Shown piece after piece: positions 7,938 through 16,681 of a stretch of 64,000 bases of DNA. The position numbers were made by a program, and so were the translations under genes. A model generated the notes under the pieces. The model ran no database searches. It was not told the DNA's origin and worked only from the letters and a program-made list of their open reading frames with translations. Each line of letters starts with the position of its first letter. Within the stretch, counting starts at the first letter, position 1. Source of the DNA: Enemella dayhoffiae (lineage in GTDB: Bacteria > Actinomycetota > Actinomycetes > Propionibacteriales > Propionibacteriaceae); NCBI RefSeq assembly GCF_002250625.1, contig NZ_NMVQ01000047.1, positions 62,001 through 126,000 of the forward strand, read 5' to 3'.

Positions 7938-8774
7938 TCAGCCGGCGATGGTGGCGTGCTCCCGCAGCTGGGCCGGCGTCGGCACCGGGTCGAACCCGAA
8001 GAACTCCAGATAGGCGGGGATCTGCTCGAACAGCATGTCCGTGCCCACCTGCGTCGCACAGCCCCGCTCCCGGGCCGCCCCAAGGAAGGGGGTGACCCGA
8101 TGGGTCATCACCACCTCACCGACGAAGGACCCCGGGTCGAGCCGGGAAATCTCGACCGGCATCGGATCCCCGGGGTTCATCCCCAGCGGGGTGCCGTTGA
8201 CGACCACCTCGAAGCCGGCCGGATCGTTGCCACCGGTCTCGACCTGCAGCTGCGGATAGTGCCGCCGCAACCGTTCGGCCAATCCCTCCATCGCCTCGAC
8301 CCGGGTGTCATACACCGCGAGCCGGGAAACCCCTGCCGCGGCGAGCGATGCGGCGATCGCCGAACCGACCCCGCCGGAGCCGACCACCAACGCGGAGGCC
8401 CCCTGCGGCATACGCCCGTTGCCCAGCATTCCGCGGACGAACCCTTCACCGTCGAACATGTCGGCGACCAGCCGCCCGTCCGCCTCCACCCGGACCGCGT
8501 TCGCCGCCCCAGCGATGGCGGCGGTCGGGCGCACCTCGTCGACCAGGTCGAGCACGGTGACCTTGTGCGGCATGGTGACCAGCGCCCCGCGCACATTGGT
8601 CGCCTTCATCACGATTTCGAAGCCGGTCCCGAACTCGGTGGACCGCATGCCGAGCGGCACCACCCGGGCGTCGATCCCGGCGTGGTCGAACCACGGGTTG
8701 TAGATCATCGGCGCCTTGAACGAGTGCGTGGGATCGCCCAGGTGCAGCAGCAGGGTGGTGTTTCCGGTGAGCAT
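7938..8774 (-). CDS. Shikimate/quinate dehydrogenase family protein (AroE-like)
   Basis: A 278-aa NAD(P)-dependent dehydrogenase. The substrate loop GDPTHSFKAP differs from the biosynthetic GxPxxHSxSP pattern. TMPHKV supplies the catalytic Lys. VVGSGGVGSAI is the dinucleotide loop, and NGTPLGM and a conserved Gln near VGTDMLFEQIPAYLEFF follow. Altered substrate residues and the location with catabolic genes suggest quinate or shikimate oxidation rather than biosynthesis. It is 10 nt from the Gfo/Idh oxidoreductase upstream on the same strand. Confidence 0.8.
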   Translation of the reverse strand: MLTGNTTLLLHLGDPTHSFKAPMIYNPWFDHAGIDARVVPLGMRSTEFGTGFEIVMKATNVRGALVTMPHKVTVLDLVDEVRPTAAIAGAANAVRVEADGRLVADMFDGEGFVRGMLGNGRMPQGASALVVGSGGVGSAIAASLAAAGVSRLAVYDTRVEAMEGLAERLRRHYPQLQVETGGNDPAGFEVVVNGTPLGMNPGDPMPVEISRLDPGSFVGEVVMTHRVTPFLGAARERGCATQVGTDMLFEQIPAYLEFFGFDPVPTPAQLREHATIAG

Positions 8775-8784
8775 CGGAACCTCC

Positions 8785-9858
8785 TCAAGGGATGTGGACC
8801 GGCACGGTTGAGCCGGTTCTGGAAGCGGTCAGGATGGCTGTCACCACGGCGACGGCGGCCAGTCCGGCCCGCCCGTCACACAGTGGCTTCTCCGCGCCAC
8901 GGATCACCGCGGCGAAGTGGGAGATCTGTGCGGCGAGTGGGTCCCGGGCCGCGACCTGGAGCTGTTCGGTCCGCAGCGGCTCGGTCCAGGACGCCTCGCC
9001 AGGGAAGAACTTCAGCCGCATGGTGGGGATGGCCAGTGAGCCGCGCGTACCCATCACCACATAGGCGTCCTCGTCCTGGTGGCGTTCGTAGCTCAGGTTC
9101 TCCCCGGCGGTCTGCTCCCAGGAGCGGGCCGAGGCGGCGACGTCGGAGAGCAGGAAGGTGCCCAGCGCACCGTTCGCGAAGCGCAGCAGCACCGCGGCGG
9201 TGTCCTCCACCGCAAACCCCCGCGCCGCGTTGGCGACGGACGCCTGGACCTCGGTGATCGGGCCCAGCAGCTGCCGCAGGTTGTCCACGTCATGGATCAG
9301 GTTGAGTTGGATCGGCCCGCCACCAGGTCGGCGCCGCCACCCGTCCCCGACATCGAAATAGGCGTCCGGTTTGTGGAAGCAGGCGTTTCCCTGCACCGCC
9401 ACCAGCCGACCGAGACGACCGGAGGCGATCACCTCGCGAGCCGCCGCCATCACGGCCGAATGGGTGCGATGGTGACCGGTCAGCAGGGCCACCCCGGCCG
9501 CCTCCGCCCGGGTCACCAGGTCGGCCGCTTCGGTGACCGTGACGGCCAGTGGTTTCTCCACCAGGACGGGGATCCCGGCATCGATCACCGCGACCGCGTC
9601 GGCATGGTGACACAGGTTGGGCGTGGCCACCACCACCCCGTCCGGGCGTTGCTCGGCAAGCAGCTCCGGCACCGACCGATGCACCGGTACGCCGAGCGCG
9701 GCCGCCAGGTCGGCAGCTTGCGGGGACGGGTCCGCGATCCCGCAGAGTTCGGTCCCGGCGTACGCCTGGATCTCCTCGATGTGACGCCGCCCGATCAGAC
9801 CGGCCCCGGCGACGGCGATCCGCACCGCCGCCGGGGCCTGATGCGTCGAGACGGACAT
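8785..9858 (-). CDS. Gfo/Idh/MocA-family oxidoreductase (possible LigC-like dehydrogenase)
   Basis: A 357-aa NAD(P)-dependent oxidoreductase. GAGLIGRRHIEEI is the N-terminal Rossmann loop. LVEKPLAVT is the conserved EKP motif with the catalytic-site Lys. GGGPIQLNLIHDVDNLRQL carries the family's D-x-x-H-like segment as HDVD. ATG 9858 overlaps the transporter stop. The family includes inositol dehydrogenases and also LigC, which oxidises the protocatechuate 4,5-cleavage product. With LigA/LigB nearby, a LigC role is attractive but unproven. Confidence 0.75.
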   Translation of the reverse strand: MSVSTHQAPAAVRIAVAGAGLIGRRHIEEIQAYAGTELCGIADPSPQAADLAAALGVPVHRSVPELLAEQRPDGVVVATPNLCHHADAVAVIDAGIPVLVEKPLAVTVTEAADLVTRAEAAGVALLTGHHRTHSAVMAAAREVIASGRLGRLVAVQGNACFHKPDAYFDVGDGWRRRPGGGPIQLNLIHDVDNLRQLLGPITEVQASVANAARGFAVEDTAAVLLRFANGALGTFLLSDVAASARSWEQTAGENLSYERHQDEDAYVVMGTRGSLAIPTMRLKFFPGEASWTEPLRTEQLQVAARDPLAAQISHFAAVIRGAEKPLCDGRAGLAAVAVVTAILTASRTGSTVPVHIP

Positions 9859-11276
9859 CAGCCGCGCTGCGAGTCGCCGGCAGCGGCGCGGATCCGCAGG
9901 TATTCGTCCTTGGGAATCTCCTGCGCGTCCTTCTCGCCCAGGTCGTTCACGTGGATCCGATAGGTCTCCCGGGCCGACCAGGCGGAGAGGGCGCAGACGA
10001 TGGTGATCGCCATCGTGATCGAGCCGATCTTCCACCAGATGCCGGTGCTGCCCGGGGGCGCCACCAGGGTGAAGATGGTGGGCAGGAAGGCCGTCAGCAT
10101 GGTGCCGACGTTCTGCGAGATCGCCATCGAGGTGACCCGGGTGCGGGTCGGGAACAGCTCGGGATAGAACGACGGGAAGATGCCGTTGTAGCCCTGATAG
10201 ACGAGTCCCCACATGGCCAGCGAGAACACGATCGCCAGCGGCACACTGCCCTGCCCGATCGCCCACAGATAGCCGAAGGAGAGGGCGCCGGAGGCCAGGC
10301 AGCCGACGATGATCGGAGGTCGCCGACCGATCCGGTCCGAAAGCGAGCCGACGAACGGGATCACGATGCAGGCGAGGATGTTGCCGAGCACCGGGATCCA
10401 CAGATAGACGTCCTTGTGGAAGCCGACCCCGTACGCCTTCTGGGTGGCGTACGCCGCGCCGAAGACCGTGGTCACGGTGGGGATCACGTTCATCAGCGCC
10501 ATCAGCACCACGCGGCCCATGTTCGGAGCCGTCTCGGCGAACGCGCGGGTGATCGGGTTGACCTGGACCGCGCCCTCCTCGGCCTCCTCCTTGAAGGCGG
10601 GGGTTTCCGGAACCCCGCGGCGGATCAGATAGCCGGCGACCACGACCACCACCGAGAGCACGAACGGCAGGCGCCAGCCCCAGGAGTTGAACGCGGCCTC
10701 GGGCAGCAGTCGGGCCAGCGGGATGAACACCGCGGCCGCCAGGATCTGGCCGAACTGGGTGCCCTGCAGGGTGAACGAGGCGAAGTAGCCGCGTTTGCCG
10801 AACGGGGCGTGCTCGACGATCATCGAGCTGGCGCCGGAGATCTCACCGGCGACCGCGAAACCTTGGATCAGCCGCAGCACCACCAGCAGGATCGGGGCCA
10901 GCGCGCCCACCTGCTGATAGGTCGGCAGGAACGCCACCGCCAGGGTGGACAGACCCATCAGCATCATGCAGAGCACGAGCACGTTCTTGCGTCCGTGGGT
11001 GTCGCCCCAGCGGCCGAGGAAGAAGGCGCCGATCGGGCGGGCCACGTAACCGACGCCGTAGGTCGCCAGCGAGGTGGCGATGGCGACGGTCGGGTCCCCG
11101 GCGGGAAAGAAGATCTGCGGGAAGATCAGCGCCGCGGCCTGGGCATAGATGAAGAAGTCGTAGTACTCCAGTGCCGAGCCGATGAACCCGGAGGCAGCGG
11201 CCTTCCGGGGGCTGTGTTCGCCCTGCGGCTCGTGGTGGTTCGCGTCCAGCTGGGCCCCGCCTGCTGCGTGGGACAT
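9858..11276 (-). CDS. MFS transporter, MHS family (aromatic/hydroaromatic acid uptake?)
   Basis: A 472-aa twelve-TM carrier with RPIGAFFLGRWGDTHGRKN after TM2 and GSLSDRIGRRPPI in the second half, both MHS signatures. It is the first gene of a leftward operon that continues into the Gfo/Idh and AroE-like genes with overlapping ends, and it is divergent from ligA. Shikimate (ShiA) and dicarboxylate carriers belong to this family, so uptake of quinate or shikimate is the likely job. It is a clear paralogue type of the carrier at 1378-2739. Confidence 0.82.
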   Translation of the reverse strand: MSHAAGGAQLDANHHEPQGEHSPRKAAASGFIGSALEYYDFFIYAQAAALIFPQIFFPAGDPTVAIATSLATYGVGYVARPIGAFFLGRWGDTHGRKNVLVLCMMLMGLSTLAVAFLPTYQQVGALAPILLVVLRLIQGFAVAGEISGASSMIVEHAPFGKRGYFASFTLQGTQFGQILAAAVFIPLARLLPEAAFNSWGWRLPFVLSVVVVVAGYLIRRGVPETPAFKEEAEEGAVQVNPITRAFAETAPNMGRVVLMALMNVIPTVTTVFGAAYATQKAYGVGFHKDVYLWIPVLGNILACIVIPFVGSLSDRIGRRPPIIVGCLASGALSFGYLWAIGQGSVPLAIVFSLAMWGLVYQGYNGIFPSFYPELFPTRTRVTSMAISQNVGTMLTAFLPTIFTLVAPPGSTGIWWKIGSITMAITIVCALSAWSARETYRIHVNDLGEKDAQEIPKDEYLRIRAAAGDSQRG

Positions 11277-11343
11277 GGCTGCTCCATTCGTCGTTGGATG
11301 GTCACGGTCCCTGGCCTAGGCAATGAACCGTATGGTACAAACT

Positions 11344-11361
11344 ATGTACGAGGCAGTACAT
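11344..11361. promoter_or_regulatory. Palindromic operator candidate ATGTAC-N6-GTACAT
   Basis: A perfect 6-bp inverted repeat with 6-bp spacer in the 126-bp divergent region between the MFS operon and ligA. A half-site-like GGTACA lies just upstream at 11335-11340, and a GATACT box follows at about 11375. The TetR-type gene at 13575-14225 is the obvious candidate binder. Confidence 0.45.
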
Positions 11362-11402
11362 TAAACCGATGTTGGATACTTTCACAAGGGGGTGAGCGGA
11401 TC

Positions 11403-11702
11403 TTGTCTCGCTATGCACTGCAGAAATGTCTCTTCGACCACCTGCGCCGCCTGGAGGACCCGGGCGACAACAGGGCCGCCGATGACCTGGTCACCGACGG
11501 TTACGACCTCGACCCGGCCGAACTGGCCGCAGCCAGCGGCGGCGATGTCGCCGCGTTCCACGACCTCGGCGTACACCCGGTGTTGATCAACGGCTATTGC
11601 CGCGCCAACGGGTGGAAGCGCGCCGACTACAAGCAGCTGTTCCGGGCCGAACAGGTCCGCGACGCCGAGCAGACGGGAGAGCTCCGATGGCAGAACTCGT
11701 GA
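11403..11702 (+). CDS. ligA: LigA-type alpha subunit of extradiol dioxygenase
   Basis: A 99-aa small helical protein of the protocatechuate 4,5-dioxygenase alpha-chain family. The C-terminal half FHDLGVHPVLINGYCRAN resembles the conserved LigA core that covers the active site of LigB. TTG 11403 is the first usable start, behind an AAGGGGG element at 11385-11391. Its stop overlaps the ligB start by 16 nt, a tight coupling expected for subunits of one enzyme. It is encoded separately, as in LigAB rather than as a fusion. Confidence 0.78.
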   Translation: MSRYALQKCLFDHLRRLEDPGDNRAADDLVTDGYDLDPAELAAASGGDVAAFHDLGVHPVLINGYCRANGWKRADYKQLFRAEQVRDAEQTGELRWQNS

Positions 11703-12535
11703 CCGGCCTCTCCGCCTCACACGCGCCGATGATGTCGGCCGACCCCGGGTCGGCGCCGCCGGAGATGGCCGAACGGTTCTTCGGCGCGATCGACCGGCTC
11801 ACCGCGGCGGTGCGCGACGCCGACGCACAGGCGCTGGTGATGGTGTCCGGCGAGCACTTCAGCAACTTCTTCCTGGACAACCTGCCGCAGATCTCGATCG
11901 GGCTCGGCGAGTCCCACCTGGGGCCGGTGGAGAAGTGGCTGGGGATCGACCGGGTGGAGGTGCCCGGGCAGCCCGCGCTGGCCGAGCACCTGCTGGCCGG
12001 CACCATCGCCCGCGGGCACCTGCCGGGGTTGTCGCACCGACTGGTCGTGGACCACGGGTTCATGACGGTCTATGACCGGCTGTCCCCGGCCAAGGACCTG
12101 CCGCTGGTGCCGATCATCGTCAACTGCACCACTCCCCCGCTGATGACGTTGCGGCACGCATGGAACTTCGGGGTGTCACTGGGCGAGGCGATCCGCGACT
12201 TCGACGGCCTGCAGCGGGTCGCGCTGTGCGGTGCCGGCGGGCTGTCCCACTTCGTCGGCGAGCCGCGGGTGGGTGACATCGAGGAGGACTTCGACCGCTG
12301 GTTCCTGCGGATGCTGGAGGCGGGCTGTCCCGACGAACTGCTCGACCTCGGCAACGAGGAGCTGGCCGAGGCCGGCAACGGCACCGGCGAGGTGCGCGCC
12401 TGGGTGATGGTCGCCGGCGCGATGGCCGGATCCCGCACCACCGCGCTGAACTACGAGCCGATCTATGAGTGGATCAACGGCATGGGTGCGGTGCTGCACG
12501 AGCCGGTCACCGGTTCGACGGGCCAGGAGTCCTGA
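11687..12535 (+). CDS. ligB: LigB-type class III extradiol ring-cleavage dioxygenase (catalytic subunit)
   Basis: A 282-aa non-haem iron dioxygenase of the LigB fold. His residues in SASHAPMM (about 12) and SGEHFSNFF (about 63), with RLVVDHGF and a later acidic residue, fit the metal and catalytic positions of the family. ALCGAGGLSHFVGEP near residue 180 is the C-terminal conserved block. It pairs with LigA and is followed by an amidohydrolase with TGATG overlap. Protocatechuate is the likely substrate from cluster context; gallate or another catechol acid is possible. Confidence 0.8.
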   Translation: MAELVTGLSASHAPMMSADPGSAPPEMAERFFGAIDRLTAAVRDADAQALVMVSGEHFSNFFLDNLPQISIGLGESHLGPVEKWLGIDRVEVPGQPALAEHLLAGTIARGHLPGLSHRLVVDHGFMTVYDRLSPAKDLPLVPIIVNCTTPPLMTLRHAWNFGVSLGEAIRDFDGLQRVALCGAGGLSHFVGEPRVGDIEEDFDRWFLRMLEAGCPDELLDLGNEELAEAGNGTGEVRAWVMVAGAMAGSRTTALNYEPIYEWINGMGAVLHEPVTGSTGQES

Positions 12536-13530
12536 TGGCGCGCACGGTCGTGGACGTGCACGCGCATGCGATGCCGATGTCGCTGCTGCGCTGGCTGGAG
12601 GGTGAGGGACTGGCCGACCTGTCCCGGCTCGAGGACCACATCGTGGTGATCGACCCGCGGGTGTCCGGGGTCGGCGCGGGTGCGCCGCTTCCGTTGCCGG
12701 ACTCGATGTTCGACAATGCCGTACGCCTGGCGGAGATGGCGGCGGACGCGGTCTCGCACCAGGCGATCTCGCTGCCACCCTTCCTGATGGGGTCGACGTG
12801 CACCGACACCGACCTGGTGCTGGAGCTGGTACGCCGGGGCAACGACGCGTTGGCCGAGCTGGTGGCCGACGACGAGTCGCTGATCGGGCTGGTGGGCGTA
12901 CCCGTAGGGCACCCGGGTGCCGAGGCCGAGCTGCGCCGCGGACTGGACGAGCTGGGGCTGGCGGGGGCGGCGATCGGCTCCCGGGGCGCCGGCAAGGACC
13001 TGGACGACCCGGTGAACGCCCCGGTCTGGTCGCTGCTCGCCGAGCGGGAGGTGTTCACCTTCCTGCATCCGTCGGCGATGCCGGATCCGCCGCGGATGAA
13101 GGACTTCTGGTTTCCGCAACTGGTCGGATATCCCATGGAGACGGCGATCGCGACGGCCCGGTTGGCGTTCTCGGGGGTGCTGGAGGCCAACCGGTTCCCG
13201 CTCTGCCTGGCCCACGGCGGCGGTTGTCTGCCGTCGCTGCGCGGCCGGTTGGACATGGGCTGGGACCGCAAGCCGGTGGCGCACACCACCGAGGTGCCGC
13301 CGAGCGAGATCTTCGACCGGCTCTATTACGACACCGCGGTGTTCTCACCGGTGCTGCTGCAGCGGCTGATCGAGGATGTGGGCGCCGAGCACGTGCTGGT
13401 CGGCACCGATTATCCGTTCGACCTGCGCGAGAAGCACCCGGTGGCCGCGGTGGACACCCTCGGTCTGTCGTCGGAGCAGAACCGCGCGGTCCTCGGCGAG
13501 GTCGCCGCCCGGCTGCTGCGGATCAGCTGA
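12535..13530 (+). CDS. Amidohydrolase-family decarboxylase/hydrolase (ACMSD-like)
   Basis: A 331-aa metal-dependent TIM-barrel enzyme. The N-terminal VDVHAHAMP supplies the HxH metal pair, HPSAMP the middle His, LAHGGGCLPSLRGRLD the next His, and GTDYPFDL the final Asp. This arrangement is that of the aminocarboxymuconate semialdehyde decarboxylase group, which also includes LigJ-type hydratases and related resorcylate decarboxylases. ATG overlaps the ligB stop, so it probably acts on the ring-cleavage product or its lactone. The precise reaction is undetermined. Confidence 0.78.
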   Translation: MARTVVDVHAHAMPMSLLRWLEGEGLADLSRLEDHIVVIDPRVSGVGAGAPLPLPDSMFDNAVRLAEMAADAVSHQAISLPPFLMGSTCTDTDLVLELVRRGNDALAELVADDESLIGLVGVPVGHPGAEAELRRGLDELGLAGAAIGSRGAGKDLDDPVNAPVWSLLAEREVFTFLHPSAMPDPPRMKDFWFPQLVGYPMETAIATARLAFSGVLEANRFPLCLAHGGGCLPSLRGRLDMGWDRKPVAHTTEVPPSEIFDRLYYDTAVFSPVLLQRLIEDVGAEHVLVGTDYPFDLREKHPVAAVDTLGLSSEQNRAVLGEVAARLLRIS

Positions 13531-13574
13531 TGCTGGTGTCGGTTCGGGCGCGCGCGCGTCGGTGGGTCGCGGTC

Positions 13575-14225
13575 TCAGGCCTCGTCGGTGCTGCGCAACC
13601 AGCTCAGCACGCTGTCCACCGCCATCTGGCGCAGCCGAGCCCGATTGCCCGGATCTGCCATGTCGTAACCGAAAACGGCCTGGATGGAGTTGCGGTGGTT
13701 CACCGAATACATCGCCTGGGCCATGATCAGCAGGTGCACCTCCATGGCGCTCACGCGGCGGGCGAAGCTGCCGTCGGCGAGGCCGCGCTCCAGCACCTCG
13801 GCGATCAGCGTGATCACCGGGGAGTTCAACGCCATCGCCCGTTCGGAGGCACGCAGGTATTGCGCCTGGTGGATGTTCTCGATCGACACCAGCCGGCACA
13901 GCTCGGGGTGGGCGCCGTGATAGTCGAACGCGAAGCGGACGATCTTGGTCATCGCCTCGACCGGCGGCAGATCCCCGAGTCGCAGGTTTTGTTCCTCGGA
14001 ACGGATTGCGGCGTACACGCCCTCGAGGACGGCGGTGTAGAGACCCTCCTTGCCGCCGAAGTAGTAGTAGATCATCCGCTTGGTGGTGCGGGTCTTGGCG
14101 GCGATCTCGTCGACCCGGGCACCGGAATAGCCGTTGGCGGCGAACTCATCGGTCGCGACGGCCAGGATGTCCGACCGGGTGCGTGCCGCGTCTCGCTGCA
14201 GCTCGACCGGTGCCTGGTTGGTCAT
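13575..14225 (-). CDS. TetR-family transcriptional regulator
   Basis: A 216-aa repressor. The N-terminal HTH is at residues 15-60 with [35 protein letters not shown] and GGKEGLY. The C-terminal ligand domain has a long [15 protein letters not shown] segment typical of AcrR-type regulators of aromatic catabolism. It lies between ligAB-amidohydrolase and aroQ-qsuB and is divergent from the latter, so it probably controls both. The palindrome at 11344-11361 is a candidate site. Confidence 0.85.
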   Translation of the reverse strand: MTNQAPVELQRDAARTRSDILAVATDEFAANGYSGARVDEIAAKTRTTKRMIYYYFGGKEGLYTAVLEGVYAAIRSEEQNLRLGDLPPVEAMTKIVRFAFDYHGAHPELCRLVSIENIHQAQYLRASERAMALNSPVITLIAEVLERGLADGSFARRVSAMEVHLLIMAQAMYSVNHRNSIQAVFGYDMADPGNRARLRQMAVDSVLSWLRSTDEA

Positions 14226-14314
14226 CGTGCTCGTCCTTTCCGCAACCCTCGCCGGGTCTGTGCCACCCCCAGTGTTCCACGTTTTCCCGAATCCCCCGAC
14301 CGGAAGGAAGTGTG

Positions 14315-14755
14315 ATGAGTCCGTTCATCGCCGTGCTCAACGGCCCCAATCTGAACCTGCTCGGCCAACGCCAGCCGGAGGTGTACGGCCACGACACCCT
14401 GGCCGACGTCGAGAAACTGTGCGCCGACACCGCCGAGCGGTTCGGGCTGGAGGTGCGTTGTCGGCAGAGCAATCACGAGGGCGAGTTGCTCGACGTGGTG
14501 CACCAGTGGCGCACCGAGGCGGCCGGGTTCGTGGTGAACGCCGGCGCGCTCACCCACACCTCCGTCGCGCTGCGCGACGCGCTGGTCACGATCACCAGCC
14601 CGCTGATGGAGGTGCACATCTCCAACGTGCACGCGCGGGAGTCGTTCCGGCACCACTCCTATCTCTCCGACATCGCCAGCGGGGTGATCGTCGGCTGCGG
14701 GATTCAGGGGTACGCCTTCGCCATCGAACGCCTCGCCGCACTCCGGGAACGCTGA
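14315..14755 (+). CDS. aroQ: Type II 3-dehydroquinate dehydratase
   Basis: A 146-aa enzyme interconverting 3-dehydroquinate and 3-dehydroshikimate. [18 protein letters not shown] carries the catalytic Arg and Tyr. [11 protein letters not shown], the lid partner segment, and [21 protein letters not shown] are intact. The His motif reads [10 protein letters not shown], with Ala in place of the usual Pro of NPG. ATG 14315 follows GGAAGGAAG. It overlaps the next gene by one base (TGATG) and faces a catabolic dehydratase, so it most likely serves quinate breakdown (QsuC role). Confidence 0.9.
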   Translation: MSPFIAVLNGPNLNLLGQRQPEVYGHDTLADVEKLCADTAERFGLEVRCRQSNHEGELLDVVHQWRTEAAGFVVNAGALTHTSVALRDALVTITSPLMEVHISNVHARESFRHHSYLSDIASGVIVGCGIQGYAFAIERLAALRER

Positions 14756-16632
14756 TGCGCAAGGGGATTGCGACGGTGTCGGTAGGCGGCACGCTGACCG
14801 AGAAGCTGGACGCCATCTCGGCGGCCCGGTTCGACGGGATCGAGCTGTTCGACGCGGACCTGATCTCCTCCCAGCTGTCGCCGCGAGAGCTCGCGGCGCG
14901 CTGCGCCGACCTGGGGCTGGGGATCGACCTGTTCCAGCCGGTGCGCGACGTCGAGGGTACGCCGCCGGCCCGCTTCGACGCCGTGCTGCACCGAGTGCGG
15001 GCGAAGTTCGACGTGATGGCGCAGCTGGGGGTGGACCGGGTGCTGATCTGCTCGTCGGTGGCGCCGGACGCGATCGTCGACGACCGCGACCTGATGGCCG
15101 AGCAGTTGTCGGCGGTGGGTGACCTGGCCGCGGAGGCGGGGATCCTGGTCGGCTACGAAGCGCTCGCCTGGGGGCGTACCACCAGCCGTTTCACCGAGTC
15201 GTGGGACGTGGTGCAGCGCTGCGGGCACGACCACGTCGGTGTGGTGGTGGACACCTTCCACATGCTCGGCCGCGGTGACGGGCCCGAGGCGCTGGCCGGC
15301 GTACCCGGGGAGAAGATCACCTTCCTGCAGGTGGCCGACGCCCCGCGGATGGGGATGGCGGTGCTCGACTGGTCTCGGCACTTCCGCTGTTTCCCCGGGC
15401 AGGGGAACCTCGACGTCGCCCCGCTGGTGGCCGAGGCGTACGCCCGCGGTTATCGCGGGCCGCTGTCGCTGGAGATCTTCTCCGACGTGGTCCGCGAGGC
15501 CGACCCGCGGGCGACCGCCCTGGACGCCATGCGCTCCCTGCTGCACCTGGAGGAGGAGCTCCGCGATCTCTGGGCCGACGACTCCGAGCAGGATCGCCCG
15601 CACGTCGCGCTGTTCGACCCCCCGCCGCCCCCGGCCCGGGTGGACCCGGCGTTCGTGGAGATCGCGGTGGGTGGCGAGTTCGGTTCGGCCGGGATCCAGC
15701 AAACCCTGTCCGGCTTGGGTTTCAGCCACGTCGGGACGCACCGCGGGCTGCCGGTGCACTGGTGGCGCAACGGCGACGCGCACGTGGTGCTGAACGCGCT
15801 GCCGACGGCGGCCCCGCTGTCGGTGACCGCCGTCGGGGTGGGGGTCGGCGACCCGCTGGACGTGGCCTCCCGCGCCGAGGCGCTGCTGTGGCCGCGCGCC
15901 CGATCGCGGCGCCGTCCCGGTGACGCGCCGCTGCCCGGCCTGGACACCCCCGGTGGCCTGGCCGTGTTCCTCACCGGCGGGGACCACGGCGACGGCTGGC
16001 AGGTCGACTTCCGCGCCCCGGAGCATCCGGCGGCTGCGCCCCTCAACGAAGACGGTGTCGGACTCGGCATCGACCACATCGGCGCCTCGATCGACCCGAA
16101 CCTGCTGCCGGCCGAGCAGTCCTTCTTCCGCACCGTGCTGGGGATGCGGGCGGGCGCGCTGACCGAGTTCATGCAGCCGGGCGGGCGGATGCGCTCGCGT
16201 CCGCTCACCCCGTCCGTCGGTGAGCTGCGGATGATCGTGTCGGTGGACGACGGTACTCGCCCCGACGAGGCCCGGCGCGGACTGAACCAGGTGGCGATCG
16301 CGGTTTCCGACGTGTTCGCAGTGGTGGCCCAGGCCCGGCGGGCCGGGTTGCAGCTGATGCCGGTGCCGGACAACTACTACGTCGACCTGGCCGCCCGGTT
16401 CGCCGAGCTGTCGTCGGAGCAGGTCGAGCGGCTGCGGCAGCACGGCGTGCTCTATGACCGTGACGAGAACGGCGGGGAGCTGTTGCACCTCTACACCCCG
16501 ATCCTGGGCAACGGGTTCTATTTCGAGGTGCTGGAGCGACGGAACGGGTACGCCGGCTTCGGCGCCGCGAACACGAGCATCCGGCTGGCCGCCCACGCCG
16601 AGCAGCGGGAGCGCGACCCGCTGGAGCGCTGA
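14755..16632 (+). CDS. qsuB: 3-Dehydroshikimate dehydratase fused to an HPPD-like domain (QsuB-like)
   Basis: A 625-aa two-domain protein. Residues 1-280 are a sugar-isomerase-type TIM barrel that dehydrates 3-dehydroshikimate to protocatechuate, with ligand segments GYEALAWG, VVDTFHM, ITFLQVAD and LSLEIFSD. Residues about 300-620 resemble 4-hydroxyphenylpyruvate dioxygenase (two VOC modules) with GIDHIGAS, ELLHLYTP and FYFEVLERR. The same fusion is known for QsuB of Corynebacterium. Its start overlaps aroQ, giving consecutive steps in one transcript. Confidence 0.9.
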   Translation: MRKGIATVSVGGTLTEKLDAISAARFDGIELFDADLISSQLSPRELAARCADLGLGIDLFQPVRDVEGTPPARFDAVLHRVRAKFDVMAQLGVDRVLICSSVAPDAIVDDRDLMAEQLSAVGDLAAEAGILVGYEALAWGRTTSRFTESWDVVQRCGHDHVGVVVDTFHMLGRGDGPEALAGVPGEKITFLQVADAPRMGMAVLDWSRHFRCFPGQGNLDVAPLVAEAYARGYRGPLSLEIFSDVVREADPRATALDAMRSLLHLEEELRDLWADDSEQDRPHVALFDPPPPPARVDPAFVEIAVGGEFGSAGIQQTLSGLGFSHVGTHRGLPVHWWRNGDAHVVLNALPTAAPLSVTAVGVGVGDPLDVASRAEALLWPRARSRRRPGDAPLPGLDTPGGLAVFLTGGDHGDGWQVDFRAPEHPAAAPLNEDGVGLGIDHIGASIDPNLLPAEQSFFRTVLGMRAGALTEFMQPGGRMRSRPLTPSVGELRMIVSVDDGTRPDEARRGLNQVAIAVSDVFAVVAQARRAGLQLMPVPDNYYVDLAARFAELSSEQVERLRQHGVLYDRDENGGELLHLYTPILGNGFYFEVLERRNGYAGFGAANTSIRLAAHAEQRERDPLER

Positions 16633-16681
16633 GGCGTACGCCCGCACGCCGGTAGTCCTGCCGTCGGGAGGCCGGACTAGT

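Noticed and set aside
9549-11402. Upstream extension of the LigA frame by about 600 codons
   Set aside because: The extension is antisense to the MFS and Gfo/Idh genes; the LigA family is about 100 residues, fitting the TTG at 11403.
14704-16647. A 647-codon leftward frame across qsuB
   Set aside because: Composition is His/Arg/Gln-rich without domains, as expected antisense to a GC-rich gene; the plus strand encodes a recognisable two-domain QsuB.
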